A DNA stretch of 64,000 nt from Asterias amurensis. Lineage: Eukaryota; Echinodermata; Asteroidea; Forcipulatida; Asteriidae. Both the position numbers and the translations under genes were made by a program. Shown piece after piece: positions 13,065 through 25,830 of the stretch (position 1 is the stretch's first letter; each line of letters begins with the position of its first letter). Where the stretch lies: contig NC_092667.1 of the NCBI RefSeq assembly GCF_032118995.1, forward strand, positions 4,208,931 to 4,272,930, written 5' to 3'. The notes under the pieces were generated by a model. That model worked only from the letters and a program-made list of their open reading frames with translations, did not search any database and had not been told where the DNA came from.

Positions 13065-16000
13065 TCACGCAATATCCGCTGGAAGATCTCGTGGTGTATC
13101 GCGAGATTGTTTCTCTTTGTTTCTTGACTTTGATGGATCTCTTTCACGACCACTCTTTGAGCGAGTCCTTGTTCGCGTTTTGCGAGTTCGACTTCTTTTT
13201 CGTGATTTTCGCCGTGCCGACTTTCTTTTCGAGCTTTCTTTGTCGTTTTTATATTGACCTACTGCCGCTGCTTCAGTGATAAGGTCGTCTTCTGTTGAAA
13301 AAAAAATCATTAAAACAGTCATTTATCTAAAGTTATACTCGTAAGTCCTGTCATTGTACATTTTTATCTAGGGGGAAGACTTGTCCACGTCAGACCATGG
13401 TATATGTAGGCAGGCAGTAAGTTTATTTAACTACGCAAAACTACCTGCTACATACAGTGTCATTCTTTTCCAATAAACAGACAAACAAGTTTAAACTTTG
13501 ATAGTCAGCTAAGAACGTTGATGAATCTCTTGCTAACAGTAATTGGTTTATGTGGGGAATCCGACGACATACCACTACCCGGATGTCTAATTGGCATCAA
13601 CCCCAGTGAAAACTTCTAAATGTTTCTCTCCATCATGTCATCCAAGGAATGTTCAAAACTATTGTTTACCTTGACAATATCTTTGCACCATTCGACACTC
13701 TCTGGTCTCTAAGAGCTCGGGACAACTCTCCCCTCCCGGTGAGGGCGGTGTGATGATTCCTCTCATACGAGATTCTTCTCCCCATTTGTACCCACAGAGG
13801 GCGCCATTTTTCTGACAAGGAGTCCAGCTATCCCACTCGGACACCACGCAATTAACTGTAAGAGATTGATGAGTTTTCAGTTAATGTTCATAAGTCAGAT
13901 AAAGAAATCGATAATACATCATTTTGCAAAAAGAGTAGGTTAACTTCATTTCCACACCTCTTAATGAAATTAGAATTAGTGAGGCGTCAATCTGTTATAA
14001 TAATTCGAATTACCTATCAAAAATAGTATTCAAAGTCTGCCTAAAGTTGCAAGACATTTATTAGCGTCAACATTGACCGTTCTGTTTAAGTCAAACCGAG
14101 TACTCTAGTTTATTTGGCTCTCTTTTAACATCGGTCTTATCAATGATAACTATGGTAAGAAAGATTTTAAAAGAGAGCCAAAAACAGCCCAACAAGGTGG
14201 GCTAGTCTTGCTGCCCTCCCTCTTGTGGGTTCACAGCCCTTTTCTGTCTGACCCCTGGCCCGATCTGACTAAAACTCATACTCATAGGCCATTGGGAGTA
14301 AAGTCTATAGGAGCACAAGTTCAAAATAAAGACTTGCTTTGTGCCCATTATTAAAAAATCTGTCCCAACTTTCCAGTAGGCTAATTTTAACATACAAATT
14401 GAGAGAATTAGCAATGAAAAGTCACCATGGTAACGACATGACTTATCTCCGACTGAACTGGTTCAAATTAACTCAGTGCCTATGTACCTGTATCGACGCA
14501 GTGCCCACTCTTTCTGTCTGCCCATGTGCCCTCAGGGCACTGTGCGTAACATTTCCCGTTGTATCCGAAGAACGGTGACTGACAGTTTGAACAAACGGTT
14601 CGGCTGTAACAAGACTCGCAGTTCTCCACTCTGCATTCTGAATATATGAAGAATGGTAAAAGAACATGTAAATGTATTTTGGGGTCTATTTGTTTGTTTT
14701 GTTTTTGGTGGGTTGTGTTTTAGTTTTGTTTGGTGATGGGTAGGGGAGATTGTCATTGCTTAAAGGAACACGTTGCCTTGGATCGGTCGAGTTGGTCTTT
14801 GAAAAGCATTTGTTATAAAATGTATATAGGTAGAAAGATGCTGTAAAAGAAGAATACAATGATCCACACAAACATGCCTCGAAATTGTACGGTTTTCCTT
14901 TTACCTCGTCGACTAACACGGTCGGCCATTTATGGGAGTCAAATTGTTGACTCCCATAAATGGCCGACCGTGTTAGTTCGCACAGTACAAGGAAAACCAC
15001 GCAATTTAGAGGCAAACTTGTGTGGATAATTGTATTCTACTTTTAAAACATCTTTCCAACCATATGCATTTTATAACAAACGGTTAAAAACGCTTTGTTA
15101 TAGACCAACTCGTCCGATCCAAGGCAACGTGTTCCTTTAATACTATTCAGTTCTTAGACCATGTTTCCAAGTAAATACAGTGCCACCACGACGAGAAGCG
15201 AAAAGGAAACTATTTTCTTAGAATAACTTTTTCTATAGTTATAACTATTTATAGTAAGACAGCATTTGGTGTCGCCATCAAACTAATTTGAGTGTTGGTA
15301 ATCTTTTTCATGCCTATCTTCAGTGGCATCTGGCATGGGCTTTGTGTGGCCACACATCGTCTGTACTGTTTTAAAAACCCAAACCAGACAAGCGAAGTGA
15401 CTTAGAATGGCGACTGTGTAATTGCTGGTGACTTAAATACCGCCCTCTACATCCTGTTCATATCAATTGTTTATCATTGTATGTCGCCTTCGTGCCAGCG
15501 CAGTACACAATCTTGAATACATTACAATTTGAACGAGCTGTCATCAGCTAAAGTTTCCAAGAAAACTTAAACTCAGTTGAAAGATCATTAAGTCAAGGTT
15601 AACACTCACTTTTTATGTTTTTTTCTGTTGTTAATTAACTTTAATTAAAAACCCCGGTTTACCAAGATAATGATAATAAAGAGTAGAACATTGGGGAGAT
15701 GTGCTCAAATGAATAGGTTCAAGAACTAGGGTGTTCTTCTTGCCCCCCACACCCCTCTCCAGACCTAAATCCACATCTCAATCACTTACTTGAACACCTG
15801 TTAACATCAGACATCGTACTCGCGTAGTAGCCAGGAGGGCACGTGTGTCTGCAGTAACCCATTTGTTTCATTCCACTTCGATGAAGGAGGAGTAAGTAGC
15901 GAGGCTTGCAAGTGACGCATCCGTTGAACATTGTGCAGGAATTGCACCCTTGTGGGCAAGCTGTGGTATGGAGAAAAATAAAATGAGTTATTATTCAAAA

Positions 16001-19000
16001 TAAAACTTTGAAAGAAAGAATTCCTTCATATAAACATGGTTGGTCAAACTGACAGGTGTGATATTCTTCCTAAAACTTAAATCTGATTTCTGAAGAGAAC
16101 AAAATTACTCATCATATGAAAACACTATTGTTAATAGCCTGAAATGTATTAGACCTAAAGACTTTACCATAATGTACAGTTGCGCAGGTCCGTTTTGTAC
16201 TCAAGGAAGTTGTCCCACTCTTTTTTTTCACAGGGCAAAATATCATACCCGAACTGGGCGGTTCATAGCAGATTAACTACTCTCTTTTTTAAGTGTGGTT
16301 ACATCAAGAAGGGAAAAAAACATGGCCTATCATCCATGGTTCATCCGATATGCAAATGAAACATAAAACAGGTCGCAGCTTGGAGATTATTATGACACTA
16401 TATAGACACATTATATTTACAAAATTGTTACCATTACATATTATTGGTTAAAGTTGATTGATTTTCGAAAATTTCATTTCCTTTCATCTTGCAACAGTCT
16501 AGAGCCAGGCATGGTTCCTTTTGGACTCATAAATTTGATTTGGTAAACAGGAAAGTACATTAAGCATGATATCCTGCGCGGGCAAACATTAGCTCAGGCA
16601 GAGGACTCTATGGTGGACTCTATGGTGCCCCTTTACATGTCTGATGTGCAATTGAATCATACTCCCAAAGCTCAAAAGCTGAGACAAACTTAAGACAGAT
16701 CGAAGATGGGTGTACAAAGTGAGGGGGTGAGGCAGGCAGGGGATGAAGGGTGGCTAATGGGGAGGGGGCACAAGGGAGAGGTAAAGTTGGCAAAGGATGT
16801 AAGAAAAAGTATGAGTTTTTGAAGGTCAATTTATTACTGTAGGGTAGCGCAGCATGGCACGGGAAGAGTTCATCCTCGAAAACGAAATGTATTTTGTAAA
16901 ATTAATTTTGTTTTAATTAAAATACCGCTGCTGGACCCGTAGAGGTGTCACCTTGGTCGGGCTGTGGGTCAAGGAGAATCTCAGATTATATTAATCATAC
17001 TTATAAAGTGTCATGCCTGTCTTCTCTACATGGGAATAATATAACTGCGTTTTGTGACCAGTGGGTCAGTGCCGACAAATAATTCCAGGTCAAGTCTGAT
17101 CGACTGTTGTGCGAATCACATACCCGATTTTAAAGTGATGCTTTAGGAGTATGTCAAGTTTAGAAGGAACCAAATTAACAGCTATTACTAATGAATATAA
17201 TGTAAACAATATAGCTGGTTTTGTCACAAAAACAGGTTTGTTATTTGTACCTAAGAGTTTTATGATATCTCCCCAACCAAGACGACCACTGTGACTGTTG
17301 GCTTTCTGTATTTGCAGGAGCCCTACACCTGTCACACCTAGCCGTTATGGAGGAAGCCCTTAATCTCGATAATGAGTAACATTGCCGTTTTCTAAATCAA
17401 ATGGAAGTACACGGAGCCATGCACCTGCTGTGTATGCTTTACAGAAATAAAATTACCATGAAAACTTGCCAACTTTTCATAATTATCAGATAATTTTCTT
17501 ATCTTACAAACAGGTCGTTGATGACAAGCTCTGAGAGATTCAAATTAATTTAAGATGAAAGATTTTACAGGTAAATGTCACACTGGAAATAGTATTTTTT
17601 TTTTTTTAGGTGTCACTGGCTGTTTTTAAAGCGGCTCACACCTCAGGGGCTTTAAAGATTATCCAGTGTTACTAAATTATTGACAAATTGATGTGAAAGT
17701 GAAGGTGTTGATAGAAGTGTTTCCTTTTAGAAGATTCAGCTTGGGAATTAAGATATAAATGTGATTTGGGTTTGGGACGTCCGACTAATAAAGTGTATTG
17801 AAACAGTATGCAGCACAAAAAATTTTAAAATGTTACTCTCTCCAAAAACAAATACAGCAAGTTCATAAAAAATATGTGCACTATTCTGACATTGGTAAAA
17901 CAAATTTAGCGTCAATCATAACAATTTCAACAGCCGCCGTGTCTCACAAGTTGGAACTTCGTCATCTATGCATGTACTTGTTTTTTGTTGTCTAAATAAA
18001 TAAAAAATGATGTATTTGTATACATGATTGTAGCCAATTCATGGTTATTCATCAAAATGGACTGATCGCATCCTTAATTAATATCTTTCTGAGAGCTTTC
18101 GGATGCAGATACAAAGCTGCAATTAACACTTCGCTTGCTGAGCGTAACTAAAACATGAAGCACGCCCTCTTTCTGAAAGTGCAAAAAAATTCCCGGCCCA
18201 CTGGAATGGATGAGAACGATGCCCTCATGCACCTTTCAATGATTCTAAATTATAATCTTGTCTGCACGATTCTCGAAGCAAACTCCTCACCCACAGATTG
18301 ATTCAAATTGAATACTGCAATTATCAGTCCGGTCTCCTAACTACCATGGGCCAAATGCTCAAAATGACGTCATGATCTATGCTCCCTTGCTTGGTAGAAA
18401 GTGACTGATCGCATCCTGTGACGACATACATGGTGGGGATCCCCCAGGGGGATGTGTGTTTTTTGTCCCCATCTCTCAGACTACCATGACAGGTTGAATT
18501 AGTCATGGAACATCTCCAGAGATACAGCTACGCAATCCGTTAGTGGTTGGACGGTTGGCGTCTAGTTTGCACGCAAATAGGTTAACGTATTACTGGAGTT
18601 ATTAAATGGCAGGTAGTTTGTAATCTGTTTAGACTGACGGTTTTATGTCAGATCACGATTCCCATTCCTAATCTTAAGTGATAAACACTCAAAACATCAG
18701 CACACCTGTCTACACTCTCGAACAGTTTGAAGTAAAATAACAAACAGAACCGAGTTTACCGAGCGTCACAAACATCGTTTAAGCACCGTGTGTAATTTTG
18801 CTTACCAGAAATGTATTACCTGCTAAAGTAGAATGGCATGTGTACTTTTTTGCCACTGGTCCCCGCTTAAATTTTCAGCAGAATTGCTAAGCACTTAATG
18901 TTAGGCTCAAGACGTGCAATTTGGGTCCTTGTTTCGTTTTAATGCATGAAGAGAAAGTTCGATTTAGTTTACATTCGAACGTAAACAGTCCGAAGAAAGT

Positions 19001-20076
19001 CACTTTTCCAAACAAGGGCGAAGATTTACACCCCTCCCCCCTCCCCCTCAAGATGTAGAAATAACTGACACCGTAATATAAATAAGAACGTGGTTTGGAA
19101 GTACTAAAGAACACAAGGTTGACGAGATGTCTAGACTAATTAAAGAAGTGATAATACCCATGGTGTCAGAGCTGCAACCTGGACATTATCTTTCAATATA
19201 ACGAGGCACTTCTGACTCACGCTTGAAAAATACCTCTGCACATTGTCATTATTTGTTTTTAATGTAAGATCAAATAAAAGATACGTGGGTTGAAATTAAA
19301 CAAACTGTCCGACCATGTCAGCTTTAATTTGATCTCAACACCCAAGGGGTTCGGCTCGGCAATCAGTTATTGCCATATTCCTTGTGGAATAAAAGATAGG
19401 CCTCAATATTAATTAGGGAGTTATTACACTTGAGAAAATGCTGTTTATGATTTAGAAAAAGGTCGTTGCGTACATGCATCGATTGGGTGGTTAGCCAAAC
19501 TGGATCTAGTAAGTCGCAAATGTCTTAAATGGTTCCTGCCACAAAGTAAAGCTTTAATTTCCTTGATTTACAGGGCAATTTATTTTCTGGTTTACGGTCG
19601 ACAACACGACGGGTAAAAGCAATCAAAATAATATGTTCGCGAATAACATGGCTCACTGGAATGTCTGGTGTAATATACATGCAGAGCGCCGGGAAGGGGC
19701 TGGGGTTGTTGTTGTTGTTTTTGAAACATGCTAGTTAAGCCTGAACTATAGATTGATAATAGGACTCGATTCGAACCTTGGACCTCTGGAATTCCTTAAT
19801 GTTCTACAAAGTATATTTTAATATAAATATTTATGCAATGTAGTGTCAGGATACTTGCAATGTCCATAATCAATTATTCAAATTTGACCTTTTGGAACAA
19901 AATTAGTTATTTTGCTATGATCATACAACCATTCTTAACACACATAAATGAATAAATTGCATATAATCGTTCTTACCTTTTGTTTTCACTCGCCACGTAT
20001 CTCCTGAATCCACGACCACAAGCATGACAGTGAAGCACAGCATTAGCAGGATCTCCCAATCCAGGAAAGTAGCCAT
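13065..20076 (-). CDS. RSPO: R-spondin, secreted enhancer of Wnt/beta-catenin signalling
   Basis: R-spondins are secreted ligands that bind LGR receptors and the ubiquitin ligases ZNRF3/RNF43, stabilising Frizzled. Five coding exons join in phase 1 throughout: 20,076-19,977, 15,960-15,790, 14,637-14,488, 13,855-13,670 and 13,291-13,065, giving 277 residues. Residues 1 to about 23 are a hydrophobic signal peptide; the ATG at 20,076 has a strong start context. Residues 35-89 are furin-like repeat 1, residues 92-137 furin-like repeat 2, residues 143-202 a TSP1 domain (SEWDSWTPC at 146-154), and residues 203-277 a very basic Arg/Lys/Ser tail. One domain per exon matches the usual family structure. 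The ZNRF3-contact Arg and Gln of repeat 1 are kept (R61, Q66), whereas the two LGR-contact Phe of repeat 2 align with Y101 and V105. Paralogue number is not assigned, since a single invertebrate gene would be ancestral to RSPO1-4. The family call is secure. An extra tiny exon in the 4-kb first intron cannot be excluded. Confidence 0.93.
14104..14205. mobile_element. Partial copy of palindromic element family M5 (R-spondin intron 3)
   Basis: Arms TTTGGCTCTCTTTTAA (from 14,113) and TTTTAAAAGAGAGCCAAA (from 14,165) are inverted repeats. They are followed by CAGCCCAACAAGGTGGGCTA, the terminal sequence also found at 52,265-52,284. The internal words TTTTAACATCGGTCT match the 52.1-kb copy. The outer left end is missing here. 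Confidence 0.6.
14760..15140. mobile_element. Palindromic TTAA-flanked foldback element (family M1), copy 1, 381 bp
   Basis: It begins TTAAAGGAACACGTTGCC and ends GGCAACGTGTTCCTTTAA. The two halves are inverted copies along the whole length, meeting near 14,943 in GGGAGTCAA...TTGACTCCC. TTAA at both borders suggests piggyBac-type insertion. Further copies lie at 30.4, 57.7, 58.8 and 59.6 kb. It sits in R-spondin intron 2, between the two furin-repeat exons. Its open frames are mirror images and not genes. Confidence 0.85.
15961..19976 (-). other. First intron of the R-spondin gene
   Basis: About 4 kb between the signal-peptide exon and the first furin-like exon, with donor GTAAGA at 19,976 and acceptor CACAG at 15,961. 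No extra exon, RNA gene or clear repeat was recognised. First introns of signalling genes often hold enhancers, but nothing in the bases shows that here. Confidence 0.6.
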
Positions 20077-23000
20077 TGTTCGGTTTGGAAGAATAATATA
20101 CAATAATAATTCTTCAGCTCAACTTTGTTCGTATCGAGGGTATACCTGAGTCACTTCTCTGAGGGGAAAAGTCGATCGGTCTTTTACGCGAGATTCTTAT
20201 CATTTCAAGGAGCTTTGAATCATGAACCTGTCCTCCGTACGTATCCAATCAATTAGGGATTGAAATTGATTAGGAATGCCCATCAGCAAGACTCATCGGT
20301 AATTTCATCAAGATGCTCGAGTATTCGCCTGGTCAGGTAAACATTGTATGAAGGATACAAATATTTACATCCACAGTATTTTCGTCATTGATTTTTTAGA
20401 ATACAAAATGATAAACGCGATCTTGATGTTCAGTTCCTGCTAATTACTTGTTTATCCGCGTACAGACAGAAAACGATTAGTCATGTCGTCGTAAATCATG
20501 AGTATGCAAATGTAAATCAAATAATTACTTCAATTAAAACTATCAACATATTGGCTCGAATTTGATCCTCGGATTTTCACAAAATTTGAAGCGTTAGGGT
20601 AAAATATCCTCGCGAGTGAGTTTCGTCAAGGCGAATGACATCGGGCGACACACTACAGTGATTGTGGTGACATCAACCCGTCGATAGGGACAACACTCCC
20701 GCTCCAACGCTACGTCGACCAGCCTTCTTTTGTGACCAAGGTGATGCGTTAACTTCCTCCCACCCTTAAGCCAGGGTGTGCCTCAATCACGTAATGCTAA
20801 GACATCCAACATAGTCTGTTGACCAACTGGATGATCTCAAATGAAAACAGATATCAAAGATGGATTAGTAGCCTTGTTTAGATCCTAACTCCACTCACGA
20901 CAAAATGTTACTTTCTTTTCAGCAAACCTAAGCCAGTAGTACTTCTGATATCACAGTGTGTGGCAAGAACATAAACTTGCATCCATCCGTTCCTCCAAGA
21001 AAAGTATTGATCTCTGTGAAGAGCACTTGTTTTCTTTTCGGTAATCCTTGGTTGAATGTTACAGTATCCTTACTAGTGGTCTATCAGCGTTGTGAGGATT
21101 GTGAGTTACACGTTATCATTCATCTGTACCCTCATGGCCATCAAAACAATTAACCCTTAAAGCTGAAGGTCCCTTCACTTCATGAATGATTTGTCGTCGA
21201 TTATAGCACCTCGACGAGACATCTTTTCTCGACTGAGGGAGAATTATTCGAATGTTATTGTCCCGTACACTCGATGAATCATAAACAACACGGCTGGGAA
21301 AAACCACATTGACAAATATAAATTACGTAATCTTGAATATCATAGGTGGAAAATGTTGAGAGGAATGTCAACTTTCTTTTTGCGCCTCCTCCTTGGGTAT
21401 GGAATATGTCAATCCGCGAGCATGGCAATCAAGGAATCCGGATGATGCATTACAGGTTGACTTTCTGTTTATCAAAGCAGGTGAGATACGTATTCCTCCC
21501 ACCGACATCCGCCTGACAAGTGCAATTATTATCTTGGTTTTCGCGCCAAAATTGTCTACTTTTTCCAAACAGGTGGTGTATTTCCAAACAGGAATATTGG
21601 CGCCAAATTAAACACGTTCAGTAAGCGACACTGTTTTGAAAACCCAATGCTACGTACGGTTTGCGTGTTGATAATAGATAGACAATTTCCTTCCTTGTCT
21701 GCCCCTCTTCAGGTTAGTTAAGAAATCAGACGCTTCAGAAAAGAAAACTAACTCTGACAAAGATGTATAATAATTCAACTTCACTCAAATCCAATTTCTC
21801 TCCACGTGCGCAAAGCGAAAATAAACGAGTTCATTTAAAAAGGCTTCGTCACTGTCCAGCGGACGGGCAACATACACAAATCACCCTGACGAATCCACAC
21901 TCGAAAATGAAAATGGTTTTCCGTGAGAAGAGAAGTTTCCTCGAAGACTCTAGTATCACCTTGAAGATGGAAGGAAGTTCTTAAATGGTGTTACTTCACG
22001 CGTCTCCTATATACAAGCCGGTATCAATGCGTGCAATTCCATCCTACTGCCTAGATGGCATGTATAGTACTGTCTGATGGTAACTCACCAAGCTACTAAA
22101 ACTTTATACTCTGTGTGCACAATCCGTGCACTCATCATCAAATCACTGCCTGTCCTCTACCTCATACACTCATTGGTCAATGTCCTGATTGTATTTATAG
22201 AATACCTTGTGTACTCATTGAAATGTATGCGTATTACGGCACAGGTAACAAGTGGTAAACCCAGATCTATACTCCCACCGATTGGCCAATTACTTTTTAA
22301 TAGACTGGTGTACTCTACTCGTGACAATAATGGACCAACTTGTTTGGCACAGAGTCCAAACCTGGTCCAATAAAACCATATGGTATATTCATGCTGTTGA
22401 AAGGAACGGTTTTGGGGCTTATGATGTCGCTCACCTGAAAGCAAATTATTCACCAAATTGACACCAAGTTGGGTGTGATACATTTTCCAGTTTTCAAAAG
22501 TCGGCCATTTATTCAGCTTGATTTGAAATTGTAGATTTATGATTAATGATAAGGGGCTCTCGGTTTGGTTGGTTATTTAGGAAGAGGAGCAAGGATCAAA
22601 GGTTTCCCAAATAGCAGATTTTGACTTTTTTTATCAATGACCTGATTGGCTAATAGTTTAAGACTGATGTTCTGAAAGCCATACGAATGTCCATTGACGA
22701 ACTCCATCTTTAATTTTCTGTCTTTGCATTCTTTAGTTCAGGTGGAGTGTTCTCGTGCAGAATGGAACTTTGTTAAACTTTTTTATAATCAATTTCCACA
22801 ACCAAGCACCGTGCAGAGTGCACGTCCGTTCGGAAATTAATTTGACAACTACTTATTTTGTGGTCGAATGGCAAATAACCATCGCTCGATTGTTCGTCTA
22901 GTGTGGGCTATAATTTTCAATAAAAATGTTCTTCCGGCGTGTGAAATGTTCTGGCACACGTCGGATCCAGACTAATAAATGTGTCGGTGAAGACAACAAA

Positions 23001-25810
23001 AAGAATACAGATGCAGAAATCTATAACCACAACTTGCACTTGTCAACCCTTATTTGGAAAACAACGTCGCACATTCAAAGAGGTTTGAGCTTTGAGCAAA
23101 AAGGAAAACACTTGAAGTTGACGGCCCAGTCTATGGACTTAAAACACATAGACAATTAGTGGTGTTGGATAGCTTAGTTAATCACTATATGGCGACAGGT
23201 TCTTAACGATGACTGTTCTATGTTCCGACAACTCTGTTCCTGTCCCTCGTGATCTACACAAGGGTTAGGGTTAGAATAAGGACAATACAATAGGACAATG
23301 CAATAGGGGTGTGGGACTTAAAGTTTCGCAACCAATCTCAGCAAAAGGTTATAAGTATTTGGGTAAGTCTGGAAATATTTTCTTCATATCGAACGAAGAA
23401 AAGTAATACTTTTTGTATAAATCAGTTCGAGATCTGTAGCATTAGAATGATAACTAAAAAGGTAAGAACAATGCCTTTGAATTGTCTGATACTGGAGGTA
23501 GAAAATAAACGGTAATTGGCTAGCTCCTAAACTGTATGATGTAAATAATAAGATATGTTTACACGTAATTATTTTGTAATATTTATTTAAGGACACGTCA
23601 AAGGGATGTTACGGTGGCTTTAATACCAAAAGTATCCACTGCCTTTGAGCAAAGGGATAGAGCTCGAAAAAGGACTGCCTTGCCTAGGATACTTGAAGTT
23701 GATAACTGTGCTAACGTTATCATACTTTGATAGCCCGCACAAATTGCCGGATGTCGATCAATCATCAGCTTCAAAGTCTACCTGTCAAAGTCTGCCACGG
23801 CATGTATACCCCTCAAGGGTGCCGGGGTTCGAGAGGCTTCTTTGATGGCTTGATTGTGACGTTCCGTACCCCCGTACCCAGCGAGCTTAAAGGGGCGTAC
23901 TTTGAGGAAATTTAGATTTCTTGTTTGTTTTTAGAAAGTATGTTTCTGAAATTTGACGTTACTCCATGAGACACATTGTCATTTTCGAGAATAAAATCTA
24001 CTCATCAATCAAGAAAACATTTTGCATAGAATGGGAAACGTGCCTAAAGACATGCGGTGATTAAGCTAAATAAAGTAATTAGCAAAATATAAATAAATTA
24101 TAATCATCCATTAATTAATTTGTTCCCAGCTTAAAAACAAATTGTTTAGACCGTCAGCAGTGAACTCTTAGAAATAGGCTGTAAAATTAGTGGGTTACAT
24201 AAAAACGAAAATGATGCAGAATCCCTACCTGTATTTTACCCCCCCCCCCCACCCTTTAAGCAAGAAATAAGTTGCAAGAGTCACTTTGATAGAGTCCTGC
24301 ATAAAAATGTAACTCTATGAACGAGTTCCGTTGCAGTACCGTTACCACCTGATCCTGCCTGCCCACCCCCTCTAGGCATTCATGATGTTACACGCCTTGC
24401 TTTCATATGGGAATCAAAAACACAGTCTTACAAGGGTTGAGAGAGAGGGGAATCTAAACAGTGAAACTGTTTTCACCAGGAGGGACTGCAATTGGCATTC
24501 CTTGAGTCAACTTGCGAAAAGTTTTCTTAGGGGCAAAAATTAACACGTCTTATCGTCAAGATCTTAAAACTTAAAAAATAATTGTCGTTGCCATGTTTGA
24601 AATGAGGGTAGAATGGAATGCTATGTAATGTTTGACACATAAATGTCACCAGCGAGATTGAACAACATAAAGAAACAAGTTCAGGTTATCAGTGAGGTCA
24701 TCCTGTAACCTCGAACTCATTTTCAACTCCTCGCATTTTTTAAAATGACGAATCCTCAGTCGCATGGATGCTGTCATCGTAAATAAAATAAAAAGTGAGG
24801 CAGGTAAATCGGGTACTTTGATCAACAATGACAGTTGCGCAGCTACCCGAATCCACAGCAGTTTGGGTCCACTTCATTCAGTAGAGAGGCCCTTCTGTGT
24901 GTTTGGATGCTATATTAAATGCATGTTCTGACACCCACTGATGATAAAGGTGTCGAGGAGTGGTGGGTGTGCCGAGTGGACGACTGTTTCCGAAACAGGC
25001 AGGTGCCCCGGGGGAATGGTTGGTGACAATCATGGGGTGGAGGTAACAAACAATGCGTCTACCGTTTTCATCCTTTTGGAAGTCAATTCCCTCAAATTTT
25101 GACTCCCAAAATCGGGACTGTCTTTCTTCCATGAAAAATTATATGTATGAATTTCAATATAGAGAAGGCAGGGAGATCTGTGCAGAAAACGTCTAACAAA
25201 GTCCTAATCCTGAAAGTAATAAAATCACTTTTCACTCGAGAGAAATTTAGCAAGGGTCCCTTGATAAATTTAAACATGGTTGCAATATTCACCTTTTGTG
25301 AAAAAGAGTTTATCAGTAAGGGTGCACAGAACAGCCGTCTACATCCATATACAGCCCCCCGCCAGTCATACGTAATACTCTACCCTATATTATGCGAACA
25401 ATTATGAATAAACACATATGTTTTAGGTGGTAGTTTATACACTTGAACCTTGGCTATTCGGTCAAAGCACATAAAACACTTTAAATGGTTCGACAGTGAT
25501 TTGCGGGGGAAGTATCACTGGTTTACAGTCGAGGTCGTAAATAAACCTCGTTGATAAAACCCCCTGCTGTTAACTGACACCACTTCAAAGTTCGATCAAT
25601 ACGATAACATAATAGTTCTGTATTTAAAAAAACAAAAATCATTATATTTAACTACTAATTTTTTTTGTGATTCAAAGCTGTGATTCAGGATTTTTTGGGG
25701 AAAATTTGTTCTCTTTAATCGAAGGTATTGTCTTTCGAGATGTTTTCCATGACAACTGCGTATTGACTATAAGGAGGCACGGAGAACGTGCCCCTATTGA
25801 TTTTCGTGTG

Positions 25811-25830
25811 TCCCCCCCCCCCCCCCCCCC
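25811..25830. repeat. Poly-C tract of about 20 bp
   Basis: An unbroken run of C follows CGTGTC. The opposite strand is a G-run able to form quadruplex structure. Similar shorter runs occur at about 1,911, 24,240, 33,190, 48,601 (G), 56,581 (G) and 63,341 (G). Length calls in such runs are error-prone. Confidence 0.8.

Noticed and set aside
13065-13257. Two plus-strand frames opposite the last R-spondin exon
   Set aside because: They are antisense shadows of the Arg/Lys/Ser-rich tail, reading as Leu/Phe/Ser-rich peptides.
14686-15015. Open frames on the minus strand over 14.7-15.0 kb
   Set aside because: They fall in the M1 palindrome. Equivalent peptides appear at 30.3-30.8, 57.9 and 58.8-59.1 kb, so they are repeat sequence and not a gene family.
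23265-23280. GGGTTAGGGTTAG, telomere-like
   Set aside because: Only two units; too short to be an interstitial telomere array.
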